From Paracoccaceae bacterium (GTDB lineage: Bacteria; Pseudomonadota; Alphaproteobacteria; Rhodobacterales; Rhodobacteraceae): DNA of 6,521 nt. A program made the position numbers and the translations under genes. The notes beneath the pieces are model-generated. The model saw only the letters and a list, made by a program, of their open reading frames with translations. It did no database searches and was not told the DNA's origin. The stretch is from NCBI GenBank assembly GCA_007121115.1, contig SKMI01000264.1:1-6521 (forward strand), given 5' to 3'. This document shows, piece by piece, positions 6,194 to 6,521 of the stretch (the stretch's first letter is position 1; each line of letters opens with the position of its first letter).

Positions 6194-6521
6194 CCCGGCT
6201 TCCGCGCACGATACGGCTCGATGCCTCGGACAGCGTGGTCTTTGCGCGCTCCGCCGAACCGGGCGAATGGGCGGTGCCGGGGACCTTCCTGTTCTGGGGC
6301 CGCGAAGAAGGAAGCCTGGGCCGGAAAGAGGCCATCGCCTTCCGCTCGGGGTTCCTGGGCGTCCAGAGCTTCGGGCATTCCACGCTGGTCACGATCCAGC
6401 CGGCCACGCCGGAGGAACGCGCGCAGGCGGTGGAGGCCTTGGCCGCGGGGCTGGTTACGCATCTGGGCGCGCCTTCGCTCGACGCCGCCCGCCCGGCGGC
6501 CGAGGAGGAAATCGCTCTGGC
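6190..6521 (+). CDS. DUF6505-like protein, partial (N-terminal part)
   Basis: A GTG at 6190 opens a frame that stays open to the right edge, giving 110 codons (MTRLPRTIRLDASDSVVFAR...). The GTGA overlap with the ligase-like stop indicates translational coupling in one operon. Visible segments are DSVVFARSAEPGEWAVPGTF (14-33), FLFWGREE (33-40), AFRSGFLGVQSFGHSTLV (50-67), and an Ala/Glu-rich tail with EERAQAVEALAAGLVTHLGA (75-94). I assign it to DUF6505 from its sequence style and its place after a ligase-like gene, as seen in Rhodobacteraceae formate dehydrogenase regions. No enzymatic motif, signal peptide or membrane segment is seen. Its function is unknown, and the C-terminus lies beyond the window. 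Confidence 0.65.
   Translation, partial: MTRLPRTIRLDASDSVVFARSAEPGEWAVPGTFLFWGREEGSLGRKEAIAFRSGFLGVQSFGHSTLVTIQPATPEERAQAVEALAAGLVTHLGAPSLDAARPAAEEEIAL

Overview
The window is a GC-rich stretch of a bacterial chromosome. Third codon positions are mostly G or C, and long antisense open frames are frequent, as expected at this base composition. The gene content suggests an alphaproteobacterium of the Rhodobacteraceae (Rhodobacter/Roseobacter type). It carries a BciA-type divinyl chlorophyllide 8-vinyl reductase, so the organism is probably a bacteriochlorophyll-making (purple or aerobic anoxygenic) phototroph. It also has a creatinase and a polyferredoxin / biotin-lipoate-ligase-like / DUF6505 neighbourhood that I associate from memory with formate dehydrogenase clusters of this family. 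No rRNA, tRNA, CRISPR array or insertion sequence was seen.

Layout, left to right. (1) Positions 1-319, minus strand: N-terminal 106 codons of an ECF-type sigma factor, cut by the left edge. (2) Positions 320-555: a divergent intergenic region with a perfect 8-bp inverted repeat. (3) Positions 556-1779, plus strand: a full-length creatinase (creatine + water to sarcosine + urea) with its active-site residues intact. (4) Positions 1780-1832: a short convergent gap with a 9-bp GC-rich hairpin that could end transcription from both sides. (5) Positions 1833-2315, minus strand: a 160-residue protein I do not recognise, with less GC-biased codons than its neighbours, preceded by an AT-richer leader. 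(6) Positions 2457-3422 and 3427-5379, minus strand: a two-gene unit read from right to left, in which a 650-residue polyferredoxin is followed after four bases by bciA. (7) Positions 5380-5470: a divergent promoter region. (8) Positions 5471-6193 and 6190-6521, plus strand: a biotin/lipoate-ligase-like protein overlapping by four bases with a DUF6505-like protein that runs off the right edge.

How the genes may work together. The polyferredoxin and the divergent ligase-like/DUF6505 pair look like one functional neighbourhood, probably accessory to a molybdenum formate dehydrogenase encoded to the right of the window. That link is inferred from gene order in related bacteria and not from anything inside the window. 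The tight coupling of bciA to the polyferredoxin gene is the most intriguing arrangement here: it puts a chlorophyll-biosynthesis reductase in the same transcript as a multi-cluster electron carrier. The creatinase stands alone, with no sarcosine oxidase, transporter or urease visible, beside a divergently transcribed sigma factor.
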